The notes under the pieces were generated by a model. The model was given only the letters and a program-made list of their open reading frames with translations. It had not been told where the DNA came from and searched no databases. This document shows, one piece after another, positions 1 through 11,559 of a stretch of DNA of 64,000 bases (the stretch's first letter is position 1; the number at the start of each line of letters is the position of its first letter). The position numbers were made by a program, and so were the translations under genes. This DNA comes from Polytrichum commune. Its lineage: Eukaryota; Streptophyta; Polytrichopsida; Polytrichales; Polytrichaceae. The stretch spans positions 28,974,527-29,038,526 of the forward strand of contig OX485808.1 of NCBI GenBank assembly GCA_950295325.1. The letters are read 5' to 3'.

Positions 1-848
1 AAGTGGTGTCTTTTTTTTCTTTCCCGGGGCAGTCGGGCGGGCGGGCGGGTTCCGTAACTTATTTTACCTTTATTATTCAATGGGGGCCATAGCTGCTGAA
101 GTACACCTGCTGACAAGGATCGTAATTATGCACCACATGACCACCCGCAACCAATTGTATGACAATCGTCGCCATTGTACACATTCGTACTTCCAAATCG
201 GAGCCGTGTGGGCAACCCACCGAGGAGGGTAATGATATATATGTATGTATGTGTGTATGTATATAAAAGAAGAGCCATATATCACCGAGTGTGGGCGTAT
301 ATATGTATATAGGTAGGGGGTGAGTCGATATTCAACCCTAGAGGAATCCTTTGCTAGATGGTATCTTACACGGTCTATTTGCCACTTACACTTCCAAGGT
401 GTTTCGCCCTTGTGCCCGAAGCGACGTCGCCTACAACGCCATTCGGTTCGGTCCAATTTAAAAGCTCGTCGAAGGAAATGGACTTCTCGTGTAGTAGGTC
501 CGACTATGTGGACGAGGGTTTCGTGGTGGTGGAATCGTTTGAACTGGTTTTCAACCATCTACGTGTTCAAAAGCGGAAGGTTGTGACATTAAAAAAAACA
601 ACAGACATGTGTGGTGTGATGGTATGGTTTGGCGTTGTTGACTGCCGTGACGGAAATGTCCGCCCTTGGCTTTTAGGAGTTGCGTTTACAAGGTCGGAGC
701 AAAATCTCCTCAGAATTGCCGTAAATTGTTCATTGATCCGGTAGTTCATTAAAGAAACCGTGTACTTCTTATGGTAGATATGAATGTACGGATGGCATCT
801 TTGCAAAGTTAGGATTGTTTACACCATTTCTATTTTTTTTATCTTTCC
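1..848. other. intergenic, no gene recognised
   Basis: No reading frame here resembles a known protein; the longest (about 160 codons, minus strand, 73-558) has no recognisable motif. A short TATG/TGTA-rich microsatellite lies at about 234-312. The stretch ends at a transposon terminus near 849. Confidence 0.5.
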
Positions 849-1250
849 GAGGGGGTGGACTCTTTGGTGGAAACCTAAATGATGTGAGTGGATCACTATG
901 AAGTTTAACCCCATGTACATGAGAATTTAATTTAAAAAACAATGTATATGTACTAAGGACATGCTAGAAAGTGGACCTTATGTCCACTTCTACGTTATAA
1001 ATGTCTCCATGACATGTAAAAATCCACTCACAAATTCCAATAAGAACGTGTTTGAGCATTTTATTTTTCATTCATTGCATGTAACTAAAAGATTGTATCA
1101 AACAAACAAGGACAAGTGGACAATAACCTAGCCACAATCTTGAGAGCAAAATTCAAGGGAGCCCAAATGCCTTTGTACTCAAAATAAAAATGGTTATAAT
1201 CTAAATGTGTACGCTGGTATGGCTAGGCATAAGTACAACTTAGACAAAAA
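849..1250 (+). mobile_element. terminus and body of a GGGGGTGGACTCTT-family TIR element (partial)
   Basis: The sequence begins AGGGGGTGGACTCTTT and continues with a body closely matching the copy that starts near 15192: both have GGAAACCTAAATG, then a TATGTACTAA...CATGCTAGAA stretch. About 200 bases further, both have the GATTG(T/C)ATCAA(A/G)CAAACAA block and an AGGGAGCCCA block. The opposite terminus is not visible downstream, so this copy looks truncated or interrupted. No transposase coding is seen, so it is a non-autonomous DNA transposon. The superfamily is not settled; a related copy at 19202-19913 has a 7-bp target duplication. Confidence 0.6.
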
Positions 1251-2194
1251 TGTCCACCTCGGCCTTAGGGGTCATGAGAGGTGCTACTAAAATCGTCCCT
1301 TCAAAGCATAGAGGGCATCTATTGAGTATTATTAGATTGATAAAAGGTAAAACGATTCTTGCTATCAAATGAAATATGATTCCATCGCATAAAAGTATGC
1401 ATTGTTTGAATTTTGTGTGCAAAAGGTATAAGGGTTCGAGTTTTTTTTTGCGTAGATGACCAAAACCAACACTGAAGCATATTTCATCAACGTCATGGCA
1501 TCAAAGTGGTGGACATTTTCATAAGAAATATGTTCTAATTGCACAAGACTTTATAGTGTTGGTTTTAGGTGGGGTCTTGATTTCAACACCATCTACCTTA
1601 AAGTTCTCTTTAAAAAGGCAAAAACAAGCATCCAATACTTGAACGTGATGCATCCAATGTCCGTCCAGTTATACCACGCCCACACGAGGGTCAGTTGTTG
1701 GACCTAGGTAGTAGGAGGAGTCCTCTTGATAAGGAAAGTGCATATGATTATGAAATTTACTGCCACTGGGTGCAAGCATGGTAAAGTGGACAACTCGTGA
1801 TCCTTGCACAAGTTTAAATGAAAGTGATTCCAAACATTATATTGACTTTGAAAATTGTGAAAGAAAATCATAAACATTTCACAAACATATTGATCTACAA
1901 AAGCCAAGTAATTAATGTTGACAAAAACAATCTAAAAAAGTTCTACATATTTTAAAGAAATGGTGCAAGTGGGCGTGCAAGAGGTGATATTGAACAAGCA
2001 ATTGTCGAGATTTTGTTCAAAATATGATAAATCTACATTGAATTGATAATTTTCTACAAATGTATTTGACAATACCTCAAGTGTATAATAATTCAAGGAA
2101 TATGAAATAAAGTCAAGTTCAAAATAGTTAAGTTCATGACATTCACATCCAGAGCTAGATATTACCATTTGCTTTTGAGCATTACTTTTATTTG

Positions 2195-2390
2195 GTAACT
2201 TTTGAAGATCTCATATTGGTATTCTACATTTGAGTACTTAACACAACAATAAAGGTCACCATGAAAAGAAAGAAAGGAAAAAAAAAATATTTTAACAACA
2301 TTTTGCTACTACTTGTAGGCTTTTGACCAAAAACCAACTATGGTTTTAAGATACCGGAGCATTTTTTTGGTCCACTTTACAATGCTCGCA
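2195..2390 (-). repeat. dispersed repeat, copy 1 (inverted relative to 18785-18985)
   Basis: This segment is recognisably the reverse complement of 18785-18985. Shared landmarks include a TTGGTATTCT block, GAGT(A/T)CTTAACAC, CACCATGAAAA, TTTTAACAACATTTT, and ATGGTTTAAGATAC followed by a TGGTCCA(C/T)TTTAC(A/C)ATGCT block. It ends where the TIR element at 2391 begins, so that element appears to have landed inside or beside the repeat. No coding capacity is seen. Confidence 0.55.
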
Positions 2391-3348
2391 CCCTACTACC
2401 ATACGTTAAGGGCAGGTTCGGAACAAACTAATTCTAAAAATAGATGCCAAAAATTTTGGAAAATTATTGGCATTTTTTGCCGAATATAAAATTAATTATT
2501 TTTCAAAATTGCCAAAAAATAAGAAATTTTTACTTCTCACTAGAGTTTTACTTACAGTGGAAGCATATGTGAATTTTGAAAGAGAGAAGGTGCTCCTTTT
2601 GTAATCAAGCTCACTTACATTAGTCCACAAAGAATATGGGTTAAGTAGCAGCAAGACTCTAGGTGAGGCTTTTCAAATGTGTTGTACACAAATTTTTGGA
2701 GTCCAATTGAGCATAGAAGATGAAGTTTTATAGAATTTTGTCCAACTAACAAAAGTTGAGAAATCAATCCTTCTTCCACCTCCAACAAGTTTTGTGTCAA
2801 AATAAGTCTTTATGCAAAAGATATGGACAAACATTGCAGCCGTGTAAAGATCAAAAAATTAAAATGCGTTCATAACAGTTTTTCGGAGCTCATTTGTGCA
2901 TAGAAGATCAACATTTTTGGAATTTTGTTGGTCTAAGAAAAGTTCAGAAATCAAGTAATCTTTCACCTCCAAGAAATTTTATGTCATTTGAAGACTCTAT
3001 GCAAAAGTTATGCATGTTATAAAAATGAAGTCTAACTCGGTGCTTCACCTCAAAGTTTACATATCCCATATGCATTGTTGAACACAACTCCACTTTACTT
3101 GCATAAAGCACAGAGCATTCTCAACTCTTCACTCACATCTTACTTGTCATTCAATGCAAGAGAGATGTACAGGATATAAGCTTAAATAGAAAATTAAAAA
3201 TGAATTTAGACTGAATTTTTAAAAATTTAAAAAGAAATTTGTCGAAAATATGAATATACTATTTTTAGGTGACGAACCTACTTTTTGAACTTTAATTAAT
3301 TATTCGGCTAACATGTGTCGAAGCTGCCCTTAACGTACGGTAGTAAGG
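2391..3348. mobile_element. TIR DNA transposon, about 0.95 kb, non-autonomous
   Basis: The left end reads CCCTACTACCATACGTTAAG and the right end, in reverse complement, CCTTACTACCGTACGTTAAG; both continue with GGCAG, giving terminal inverted repeats of about 25 bp. The interior is AT-rich and non-coding. It contains two diverged direct copies of a unit of about 190 bp (around 2690-2840 and 2880-3025), each with GCATAGAAGAT, an AATTTTGT core and CACCTCCAA. I cannot see a convincing target-site duplication, so the superfamily is unassigned. Confidence 0.7.
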
Positions 3349-4490
3349 ATTTATCGTCCTACTCACTGTAACCTCATTGGATGTAACGTATTGCAATTTG
3401 GCTAGTGCATAGACAAGAACTCCTATCAAGATGAAAAGTCTCCCACTGGTGTGGGCCGGTTGTTGGTCCTAGTGTGGGCATGAAATTAGTTGAAAACTCT
3501 TTGGATCATTCAATGTGATGAATATAGCATGTGGCTAATTGGATGGGCCCACCAACGTTCTCCACCTAAAACCTACCTCGCCAAGATCACCTCATCCTTT
3601 CATCAGCACCTTAACCCCTAAAATGCCTAAGAAGCCAAAAAGTGGTTGTGAGTCTTTTTTCAAATGTGTTTTCTCAACGTAAATTGTTTTCCTAAGAGAA
3701 CACATCATTAAACTATATTGTTTTGTCTACCTAGTGTGGGTAACCATTCAAGATTACGTGTTGCTATAAGTTTTAACCGACATCATCGTTTATTACCAAT
3801 CAAGTTATATCATATTCTTCAGTGTGCATACTATCTACTTATGTAATTTGGATAAAAATTGACACTCTCAATAAAACATTATAGCAATGCATAACTCCAA
3901 ATGATAATTTACACTAGTTGGATAACTTGGTGTAGTACCATTCTACATGATCTCGATGAAGCCCACCAAAATTATATGTTAACGCCTATATTTTATAGAC
4001 CTTGATGTGCTTAAAATCCTTAAACTGTTCATTGTTGTAGAATCTATTATTGGAGGAACGTAACAAGGTTAGCGACATTAATATTGTTGACTTATCTCGC
4101 CAACGCTACGACACTCATAGCTTTGACCAATCAAAGGTCTATTGATTTTGTGGAACTTTATCTAGTCTCTTGAAGGAAAACGCTTCTAATATGGTGTGGT
4201 GAACATCAAGGCCATTGATTTTTATATAAGGTCTTTAATTCACATTCTAGAACACATCTTTGATTTGAATTGGAACGCCCGTGCATTTAGTGGTTCACCA
4301 TTCTTCACATAGAAAGCTAAGAACTCAATGTGAAACTCCAAGAACCCTTCAAAAAGTGACGGTAAAAGAGACCCTCGTATTACGATTTGTTCTTGACTAG
4401 GACGGTATCGGGGCCCCACATCTAAACACCCTATAAGTCAAGGCATTGCATACGAAGAAGCCGAGGAACTTGAAGAGCAATGAACGGGAG
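3349..4490. other. intergenic, nothing recognisable
   Basis: AT-rich unique-looking sequence. I see no long frame, no obvious terminal repeats and no RNA gene. Confidence 0.4.
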
Positions 4491-4499
4491 AACGAACCG

Positions 4500-5930
4500 C
4501 TAGTTACCGAAGAACCGGTTGAGTTTGAGGCATAAGCGGTCCAAGTTCGAGACCCTAGGAAATCACCCGTCATTTTAGAGGAACCTATACAAGAACACCT
4601 CAAATCAACGAGGGGGAAAACCGAAAGACGTCAACATATGGAACCAGGTGGACTTGGAAACACTAAGCTACAAGGATCTTGACCGATCGTGCTTGAAAAA
4701 TCTCCCCGAGGATGCTCAAGATATGAGACAAGGAATATTGATTGAAGGCCACCGGTGGACCCACCGAGGTCACCAAATGAATAGGTAACGAAATGCAAGT
4801 ACACATGTTGGTTCGGGCTTGGATTTGTGCACAAAGGTTGGAGACTCGGACGAGTTTGTTGGAAGCACAATTGTCGTGGGCCAATGACATTGATGGGGGG
4901 GGGGGGGGGGGAAGAAGGGACGAAGGTGGGGGGGAAATTGGGGGGGTGTGTGTGTTAAGGTGCCAACGTTACCCGCCGAGGTGAAAACGTAGTCTAATAG
5001 ACTATAGTTTGTGATGTTTTTCTTTTTCGGACGGTTTGATATGGAATTAGCATCAAAGATCCTGAATTTGTATGTATGGACATACTTGGAATCAATGATC
5101 GGGGAGGTTTTTGGGCATAACCGGTCGAGATCCTAGTGTTTGCAAGTCCAACCGGTTACATGTTGATTGACATCCTTCGGTTTTTCTATGTTCATTTGAG
5201 GTGTATATGAATGATCGGGGAGAACCGACATTTAGTTACAAATGAACTGGTTGAGTTTGAGAAATAACCGGTTGAAGTTCACGACTTTAGGAGAATTACC
5301 GATCACTTTAGAGGAATTTATAGAGTGTACCTCAAATTAATATAGAAAAACCGAAGGATGTCAACATGTAACCGGTTGGACTTGCAAATACTAGGATCTC
5401 AACCGATTATGCCCAAAAATATCCCCGATCACTACTGTAGTGTATACTCCATAAATTCCTCTAAAGTGATTGGTAATTCTCCCAAAGTCTTGAACTTCAA
5501 CCGGTTATTTCTCAAACTCAACCGGGAAGAAGGAACGAAGGTGGGGGAAAAGGGAAGGGGGGGGGGGGCAACATTACCCGCTGAGGTGAAAATGTCATCT
5601 TATAGACTATAGTTTGTGATGTTTTCCTTTTTCGGACGATTTGATCTTGAATTAGCATCAAAGACCCTAAAGTCATAAGTATGGACATACTTGGAATCAA
5701 TGATCGGGGAGATTTTTGGGCATAACCGGTCGAGATCTTAGTGTTTGCAAGTCCAACCGGTTACATGTTGACATCCTTTGTTTTTTCTATATTCATTTGA
5801 GGGGTATATTCCATAAATTCCTCTAAAGTGGTCGGTAACCCTCCCAAAGTCTTGAACTTTAACCGGTTATTTCTCAAATTCAACCGGTTCATTTGTAACT
5901 AACTACCGGTTCTCCCCGATCGTTGCTTGG
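4500..5930. repeat. CCGGTT-rich repeat cluster with direct and inverted copies
   Basis: A unit of about 220 bp is defined by AACCGGTT blocks, TTTTTGGGCATA(A)CCGGTC, CAACCGGTTACATGTTGAC, a TCCTCTAAAGTG(A/G)(T/C)CGGTAA block and a CACCGGTTCTCCCCGA-like end. It occurs in minus orientation at about 4500-4711 and 5215-5427, and in plus orientation at about 5110-5165 (partial), 5425-5525 (partial) and 5704-5930. Another copy lies at 54345-54560. Two direct copies of a linked segment, starting GACGAAGGTGGGG or AACGAAGGTGGGG, lie at about 4918-5170 and 5530-5765. The pattern suggests duplicated and inverted fragments of one mobile element; no coding is seen. G-runs at about 4897-4912 and 5560-5568 interrupt it. 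Confidence 0.65.
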
Positions 5931-6320
5931 AATAAACCAATCATAAACATACAAGGGTTGGGTTTCTACTAGATCCCTTTTACCTCGATAATGTTGGTGG
6001 GTAGGGGGGCCAAGCTCAAAGAGGTCGGTGTCTAGCCCTAGCTCGGGAAGAGGAGGAGAACTAGGAGTGCATGGATCATAAAGAAACCTAAAGAACTACC
6101 AACTTGCTAGTATTTTAATTGTGTGCGCGCATCATGCCCTCCAATTTTCTTGGTTTTCAATCTGAACCAAGAGAGCACGAAGCCACCTACGAGCCAATTG
6201 GCTTCCGACTCTCCCGAGTGTGGGACCCCAAGCCCAAGAGGCCAATGGGGGTGGTGGCTCCTCCCATGTTTTGGGTCCGAGACGCTTATCTAATGTAATG
6301 GGTCCTAAGTAGTATTATTA

Positions 6321-6463
6321 AGTAGTTCACGTTCGTTCATGTGGACCCCGAAGAATATAACCATGGGATGTCGCAGCTAGTGAGGATTCAATAGGAATCT
6401 GCACTAGCTGCGGCATCCCATGGTTATATACTCGGGGCCCACATGAACGAACGCCCACTGCTT
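6321..6463. mobile_element. foldback MITE, about 140 bp
   Basis: A near-perfect inverted repeat has arms of about 60 bp: GTTCGTTCATGTGG...TATAACCATGGGATG... on the left and its complement on the right, around a loop of about 12 bp (near 6388-6398). The arms differ at only a few sites. A diverged relative lies at 49109-49226. It has no coding capacity; RNA or single-stranded DNA would form a long hairpin. Confidence 0.75.
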
Positions 6464-6909
6464 ACAAAAACGTTAGGGTTGGCATTGCAAATTTTGATAT
6501 CAAGCTCTAGGTTAGCTTGCAACATGGTCATGGGTAAAAGGCCAGGTTTAGGGCGGGTTTGGTATCCTGACACCTACTGAGGGGTAATAGCAAATAATAA
6601 TTGTCCCCCTTGTAAATTGGTTTGCTCTTATTCATCCCATTTTATGTTTACTAGGTTAATTTGGTTTTTTTTACCCTAATCTTTATTGGCTTTGCAAACT
6701 ACATCAATTTTCACACACAATGCTAAGCAAATAAAAACAAGAACATATAAACTTTCACTTATGTAAGTTAGTCATAATCTAGCATATCATTTCCAAAGTC
6801 TCGTGTTTATTGCAAAACTACACATGAAGAAACAATGATTTCAAGAGAACTATATATAGTGACTCAATTTTGTAACATACATCTATCTCTAGATCAATAA
6901 TTTGTCCAC

Positions 6910-7585
6910 CCTCCTTTAGAAGCTAAAACAACTTGGATACAATTTGGACATGATGAGCTTGTAATTGAGATTCTCCATCCCTCACCCAACACCAAGTGTG
7001 GTCATTAGACTTAGATCGATTGATCTTAGTCTCATCGTTGAAAATCATCCTTTGTCCGCGTAAAACATAGATTTTGTTAAGAGCGGTGCTTTGGGTTGCG
7101 CTTACGAAAAATAGAATCGGATAATATTCAATACAACTAAACAAGCTGCACAGAATAACATACCAATCGTGGATAGTCCAATCTTGATGACATCGAGCAA
7201 ATTCCAAACTACAATGCATATTCTTAGGCGTGAGAAACGGCCTCTTTTACTTCTCTAATGATCCATGACTTGCTTGGTCTACTACATCCCTTACTTGTGT
7301 TGGTGCTCACTACCACTTTCAAGTGCTCACTCAAAGCATTCCTCACGTCTACAACATTATCTACTCCACCAACTGTGATGGCTCTTAGACCAACTCATTG
7401 TTGAGCAGGGGTGATGCTTCTTGGGCACCCTCCTCTTGAAGGCTCCACATGAGGAATACACTTTGTAGAGCATGTAGATTGAGAGGTATCCAACAATTTG
7501 GACACTTTGTCTCTGCTACGCTCATGTTGCAACAAGGATATAGCATTCAACCTCTTCTCCTTTGGTAATGCTATCATGAGCAAAA
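6910..7585 (-). pseudogene. Tc1/mariner-like transposase, decayed
   Basis: On the minus strand, a frame at 7583-7395 encodes LPKEKRLNAISLLQHERSRD..., then a GGCPRSITPAQQ motif typical of the N-terminal helix-turn-helix region and linker of Tc1/mariner-type transposases. The intervening bases still encode a VGGVDNVVDVRNAL-like stretch with stops. A second frame at 7219-6923 encodes HQDWTIHDWYVIL... followed by MIFNDETKINR and CWVRDGE, matching the family's catalytic-core segment around the first-Asp DE(S/T)K block. Stop codons and frame breaks separate the pieces, and the rest of the DDE domain is not recognisable below 6910. The original enzyme would cut and paste its element at TA sites. Terminal repeats were not identified. 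Family call by motif recognition. Confidence 0.75.
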
Positions 7586-7737
7586 TAAACCTTCACAATA
7601 GAGCATGTGGACTTTATTAAGATAATTTGACATTGAATTTAGCATTGAAAGTCCCAAATTGGTCCATAGTGACACACTATTAGATGAATTAACCACAACC
7701 ACGTGGAGGCTACTTTTTCAATATTCCTTTATCTCAA

Positions 7738-7980
7738 TAATATTGGTGGGGGGGGGGGGGGAATTCAAAGAGGTGGCATGTGATCCTAGCCTTGAGTAGG
7801 ATGAGCTACCCCCCCCCAACCCACCCACCCACCAATTTTGTTTGTGGTCAATTCATTGTTGTTTGGTATCACCAAACTATTTGAGGGGGGGGGGGGGGAA
7901 GTTGTTGGTGTTAAGTTTGGAATCCAATCAGTTAGAAAAAGGTCATTTTGTGTTGTATTATAGTTCATCATCATTTCACT
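7738..7980. repeat. poly(G)/poly(C) tract cluster
   Basis: Three homopolymer-rich segments lie close together: a G-run near 7749-7762, C-rich (CCCCCCCC...CCCACCCACC) near 7807-7832, and a G-run near 7886-7898. The bases after the first run (AAAGAGGT...) resemble those after a G-rich run near 6004, so the run may mark a repeated element. No gene is seen. Confidence 0.5.
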
Positions 7981-8637
7981 ATAAGTTGTAAGATTGATGG
8001 GCCCAACTCAAAGAACAAGATATTTACGATAGAGGCACCTATTATTTTTTGGGCATTATAAGCAATTGAACATATGTGCAAATTGAATTAACATAGAATT
8101 GATTTTCCATGGAAGAAAAATGCTTGAGGAATGCGGATTCACTTAAAGCATGATCATTGGACTCACAATGAATATCTTATGTATTCTTGAGGTTGGTACA
8201 GTGAGTACACTAAATAATTCTATTGAGTATCACCAATCCTATTTGTCTTGCTCGATACTAATTGTAAACCGCCCGTGTACCTGGGGGGTGCACTCCATTG
8301 TTGAACACCACGTGTGATAAAAATAAATCTACTTTTCACATAAAGCACCAACTAAATGGGTAAGAGTTTTATTAGTTTTTTTTTCATGAGTAGATATACA
8401 CGGTATCTATTACATAGTAAAAAATCGTAACCAAATTTGAAGTTTTTTATTTTTTATTTTTTATTTTTTTGTAATGAAACATACCAATTCTGACTAGAAT
8501 GACGCAAAAATGAACTTAAAAAACTACTACAAAAACGAAGATGACTAAAAATTTCAAAATATATATAAACAAGATATTATCAATGGTTATGTATATGTAG
8601 AAAAAATATCATAATTTTCAAAATTATCTATGACATA

Positions 8638-9048
8638 CTCCCTCCATTTCAGAATAAAAGTTACATTTTAGAAAATCCATGGGCTTAAGGTCATTTTTTG
8701 CACTTTTAGCACGAAACTGCGTGCATGGCATAGCTCTCACTAAGCGCTTTCTGGCGAGCTAGGGGTGTCCATAGTAACACCCGTTCATCGCCATTGATGA
8801 TTGACACCGATTGATCTCACACATAAGACCGCATTGATGTGCGTCGACGCCAATGAGTCCAAATATTAATTGTTAAACAAGTGTAAAGTGTTATTTGACT
8901 TGGTAGTTTATCAACAATAACCTTTACATTGTTTTTGGCAACATTCCAGTTTGTTTGGCGAAGTTTGAGAGAAATTTCATCAAATGTAGCTTTTATTTTG
9001 TAACTCAATTTATGTCCAAACGTAACTTTTATTTTGAAACGGAGGGAG
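8638..9048. mobile_element. Stowaway-like MITE (Tc1/mariner group)
   Basis: The left end CTCCCTCCATTTCAGAATAA and the right end, whose reverse complement reads CTCCCTCCGTTTCAAAATAA, form terminal inverted repeats. Both are flanked by TA, the expected 2-bp target duplication. CTCCCTCCGTTYC is the classic Stowaway terminus in plants. The 411-bp interior is non-coding. Such elements are moved in trans by mariner-like transposases; the decayed transposase 1 kb away is not necessarily its partner. Confidence 0.8.
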
Positions 9049-9532
9049 TATAATATAGGGCAACAAACTTTTTTCGTACGTGGTTATGAAACATAAGGGG
9101 GTGTGATCACCCCAAGCCCGTGTAGTGTCACCAACATTAAACGTAAACCTAAGGTTCTTTGTCATTCATGTTAGAACATTTTGGGCACTCAAGATCTTAG
9201 AATATACAAGTGGTATCACTTGTTTGATCTTCACCTAACCCACATACCAATCAAATATAGGGGTCTGATCGTACTACCCCTACATGGGTTATTGAACTTT
9301 GACACCATTAATTTTATGAAATTTCCATAGATTTTTGTATTTTCTTAGACCTTAAAATGTGCGCTAAACTTATGTAACACAAGCAAAAACCCAATCAAAA
9401 AAAATGATGATTATAAAGGCTTGAAATTTGTGTAACAACGGAGGTGGTCTGGAATTTAAGGATCCCATGTAATGGACCGGAACAAGAAAGGGTTAAACAA
9501 AAAACCCACATAACACCCGCATACCTCACATT

Positions 9533-9880
9533 CACTACACTAAATAGGTAGATTAGTGTTGGAAACACTAATAGTCGACGAAAATGCTAAATGTAAATTG
9601 TCTCTATACTGTTAGAACACTAAATGTCAACTCTAACACTATTTGTACCAAGTAGTAACTTTAAATATTTACATGAGCGCATTTAGTGTTAGATGATATT
9701 TTGTAAATCTTGGAATGAAGAATTGAAGGAAGAAGAATATGAGAACCTCTTAAAAGGTATAATTTGTTCAAACCCTATTCAAACACTAATTGTAATATCA
9801 GTTGAAAATTAGTGTTTTAGGTAACTATTGCATCTAACACTAATCTTCATCTAACACTAATCTACCTATTTAGTGTAGTA
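9533..9880. mobile_element. CACTA-like MITE, copy 1
   Basis: Terminal inverted repeats of about 30 bp begin CACTACACTAAATAGGTAGA on the left and, in reverse complement, TACTACACTAAATAGGTAGA on the right. Several CACTAA/TTAGTG motifs recur just inside the ends. The CACTACA terminus fits CACTA (En/Spm)-type elements. No transposase is present in 348 bp. Related copies lie at 16286-16618 and 47822-48190. A clear 3-bp target duplication is not visible. Confidence 0.65.
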
Positions 9881-10723
9881 AGTATGCTACAATCAATCAC
9901 ATCGTTTTCAAAGTGTTGTCAAAGCTTCAAAGAGAATCCCACCAAAGTTTTGGCTCATATTTAATCGCATTGGGACGGAATGGGATAGGATGGGTCACAT
10001 GGAGATGCCTAGAGTCTATTCCATCAATACTTTCCAAGGTAGAAACTCAATTTTGGACCACGTGGTCATGCCAACTTGTGCAAGTGGTTGCTCATGTACA
10101 AACAAATTTTACGGAATAATGTGGGCCCCAAGTAAAGTGTCTTGTGTGAAGTTTAAGGACTTGTGTGAAATTTACATTCAATTTAGTGTGGGCCACACTA
10201 CCTATTCATCGCACCCCCCCCCCCCCCACATATATATATATATATCTATATCATCTTGCAATGAATGGGTGGCAATTTGAGGGTGAGAGGGAATTATCGC
10301 ATACGAGCACGTCTCTCATTCATAAAATGTAACTGCTTTGAAATAGTATGTAGTATGGGGAGGTTGATTTGACATTGAGACTAGTTTAAAAGGCCTTGAA
10401 TTAGTATAGTCCAATTGACACGTCCCATTGACTTTGATGTCACACTAAATCACATATTTTAGTGTATATACTACAATATACGTATGGTTTAGTGTGGAAT
10501 TAAAATTTTGTGTCCTGTTAATCAAAGTGGCATAAATGACTTGTTGTCCTGAAGGAACATGTGTTCCAGGCCACCTTCTATGGTTGCCACCTAGCCTATT
10601 GCAATGTCAATTCCATGGGGGTTGGTGTTGAATAGTGTGGACCAAACAATATCAACTTCGTAATGTATTGATGAGAGGTGCGTGTATGAGAAGTGGAAAT
10701 AGCAATGAGACATCCACCTACAA

Positions 10724-11349
10724 TAATCTCCCGCTTAAGTATGCACTTTGAACCGGAGCCATTGGTGCGCACTTAGTTGGTAGGTGCGTACTTTACTCAT
10801 ATTCAGCTTTCTAGACGCTTTGATTCAATGAATCGCAATGGAAAACATATGAAACTTGAGGCAACCCGCTTGACAGAAGCCCAACGATGTGAAATCATTG
10901 CAAAGTTGAGCAAGCCGAACGTGCCAAGCAAGCATGCACTGGGGCGGGAGTATGAAATTAGTGAAGGCGCCATCCGGAAAGTATGGGACAATCGGGAGAA
11001 CATACTGCAACGAAATTCAACCTATCAAGACATTTGCTGAATTCGAAAGTGCTACCGACCTCAAAGGCTTTGAGGCTCTACTCGACATGGACAACCAATT
11101 GTTGTGCTCCAATGTTCAAACGGAAGCTGAAAAGTTGTATGATGAACTACGACGATCGTTTGAGACGTTTCAACGAAACGTTGACAAATTGACATTTAAT
11201 GTCAAGCATAAAAAAATTCATGCATTCGCGGCAAATGACTCTGCATAACATGTTCAAAAAATAAAGTCTGAACCCTAATTTTTGTCAAAAAAACTACGCA
11301 CTTAACCGGGATGCGTACTTAAACGGGTGCGTACTTAAGCGGGAGATTA
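10724..11349 (+). mobile_element. pogo-like element, 626 bp, internally deleted
   Basis: Terminal inverted repeats match at about 20 of 21 positions: TAATCTCCCGCTTAAGTATG at the left, TAATCTCCCGCTTAAGTACG in reverse complement at the right. The TA at each end fits the 2-bp duplication of Tc1/mariner/pogo elements. Just inside the right end, a 16-bp motif (GCGTACTTAA(A/G)CGGG and variants) is repeated three times; related motifs lie inside the left end. The element carries a reading frame with a CENP-B/pogo-type helix-turn-helix but no DDE catalytic domain, so it cannot transpose by itself. Confidence 0.8.
10828..11248 (+). pseudogene. truncated pogo/CENP-B-type transposase: HTH plus C-terminal piece
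   Basis: The first frame (10828-11040) encodes RLTEAQRCEIIAKLSK, then PSKHALGREYEISEGAIRKV. This is the CENP-B/psq-type helix-turn-helix that begins pogo-family transposases, with the EGAIRKVW recognition-helix signature. It stops soon after NRENILQRN. From about 11010 the sequence continues in another frame to a stop at 11246-11248, with FAEFESATDLKGFEALLDMD and a charged coiled-coil-like tail (EAEKLYDELRRSFETFQRNVD). I read this as an internal deletion joining N- and C-terminal transposase parts out of frame. Coordinates start at the first ATG of the HTH frame; upstream codons are also open. The HTH could still bind the element's repeated ends if expressed. Confidence 0.65.
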
Positions 11350-11559
11350 CCGTACTTAAGTTGTTTGAGGAGAAAACCGGTGTGCCAATGGATGGAAACC
11401 AAAGGTTTGGATGGAATGACAAAAAATACATGGGAGTTGGTGGGAGTGGCAAGTCTCCACATCACACGAGCAAACTACTTTAAGTTACAATTTCATCACA
11501 AGAGTAAGTCATAATCCTATGGGTCACAAAGGGGGAGGGTAATTTTTTATTTTAAAAGA

